Assembly (NCBI GenBank): GCA_002774705.1
Contig: PFCN01000021.1
Span: 1-12,544, forward strand
Direction: 5' to 3'
DNA length: 12,544 nucleotides
DNA from: Candidatus Niyogibacteria bacterium CG10_big_fil_rev_8_21_14_0_10_42_19
Lineage (GTDB): Bacteria > Patescibacteriota > Minisyncoccia > 1-14-0-10-42-19
Shown here piece by piece: positions 12,435 to 12,544 of the stretch. Within the stretch, counting starts at the first letter, position 1; each line of letters starts with the position of its first letter. A program made the position numbers and the translations under genes. The notes beneath the pieces were generated by a model. It was given only the letters and a program-made list of their open reading frames with translations. It did not search any database and had not been told where the DNA came from.

Positions 12435-12542
12435 CTATATTAACAAGAGTTTAGTGATTAAGCAAGGGTTTGAATAACCCCACCCAATTTTGCACTCTGC
12501 CGGTAATTTCTTCACATAATACTCGGACTTGGCCAGAACCTC
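12435..12542 (-). CDS. Possible 3' end of an unrecognised gene, cut by the window edge
   Basis: A minus-strand frame is open from the window edge to a TAG at 12435-12437 and reads EVLAKSEYYVKKLPAECKIG and onward for 35 residues. It lies directly upstream of rpsF and would overlap the predicted rpsF promoter. A second minus-strand frame is also open for 29 codons (12540 down to the TAA at 12451-12453) and reads GSGQVRVLCEEITGRVQNW and on. I recognise neither, and one or both may be chance. Confidence 0.18.
   Translation of the reverse strand, partial: EVLAKSEYYVKKLPAECKIGWGYSNPCLITKLLLI
12437..12465 (-). promoter_or_regulatory. Predicted rpsF promoter, placed for a near-leaderless transcript
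   Basis: On the minus strand, TTGCTT (12465-12460) and TAATAT (12442-12437) are separated by 17 bases. Only 6 bases separate the -10-like box from the rpsF ATG, so transcription would begin at or next to the start codon. Agreement with consensus is moderate: 3 of 6 and 4 of 6. Confidence 0.42.
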
Positions 12543-12544
12543 AA

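Noticed and set aside
12541..12543. UGA read as glycine (SR1/Gracilibacteria code)
   Set aside because: Reading the edge frame through TGA would extend it, but ftsK, recA and all other conserved genes contain no internal TGA, and two operon genes end naturally at TGA.

Overview
The window reads as a piece of a small-genome bacterium of the Candidate Phyla Radiation (Patescibacteria, probably Parcubacteria-like). This is an inference. It rests on AT-rich, low-complexity spacers, a typical set of short membrane-anchored hypothetical proteins around ftsK and recA, a protein with the helical 'GW....V..AL' N-terminal domain common in that group, and start codons mostly lacking Shine-Dalgarno sequences. 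No rRNA is present to confirm it. UGA acts as a normal stop, because no conserved gene here reads through one.

Region 1 (1-5452) is a self-contained operon. A strong predicted promoter (97-125) follows an array of TTAGAT repeats. Six tightly packed or overlapping genes follow: a MoxR-type AAA+ ATPase, a DUF58 protein with a von Willebrand A (vWA)-like MIDAS motif, an exported single-pass protein resembling MxaA, a membrane-anchored vWA protein, a TPR-like membrane protein, and a second membrane-anchored vWA protein. An intrinsic terminator closes the operon. The order and domain layout match mxaR-S-A-C-K-L, the accessory genes that methylotrophs use to insert calcium into methanol dehydrogenase. 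No dehydrogenase subunit, cytochrome or other mxa gene is in the window. This is the most interesting content: probably a MoxR/vWA chaperone-like membrane complex acting on an unknown client.

Region 2 (5453-9896) is core DNA biology: ftsK (chromosome translocase), a short anchored Ig-like protein, recA, and a two-helix membrane protein. The three spacers before and between the first genes each hold one copy of a GC-rich palindromic element that stands out from the AT-rich background. A perfect hairpin terminator ends the region.

Region 3 (9897-11335) has a G-rich spacer, a short signal-peptide ORF whose frame stays open in a hydrophobic stretch beyond its stop, and a membrane-anchored protein of unknown function.

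Region 4 (11349-12544, minus strand) is the conserved rpsF-ssb-rpsR operon, with a predicted promoter whose start site lies at or next to the rpsF start codon. At the right edge, an unrecognised minus-strand frame runs off the window.

Two styles of translation start coexist. The mxa-like operon uses Shine-Dalgarno sites with leaders. The housekeeping genes start after AT-rich stretches without them, several with -10-like hexamers placed as for leaderless mRNAs.
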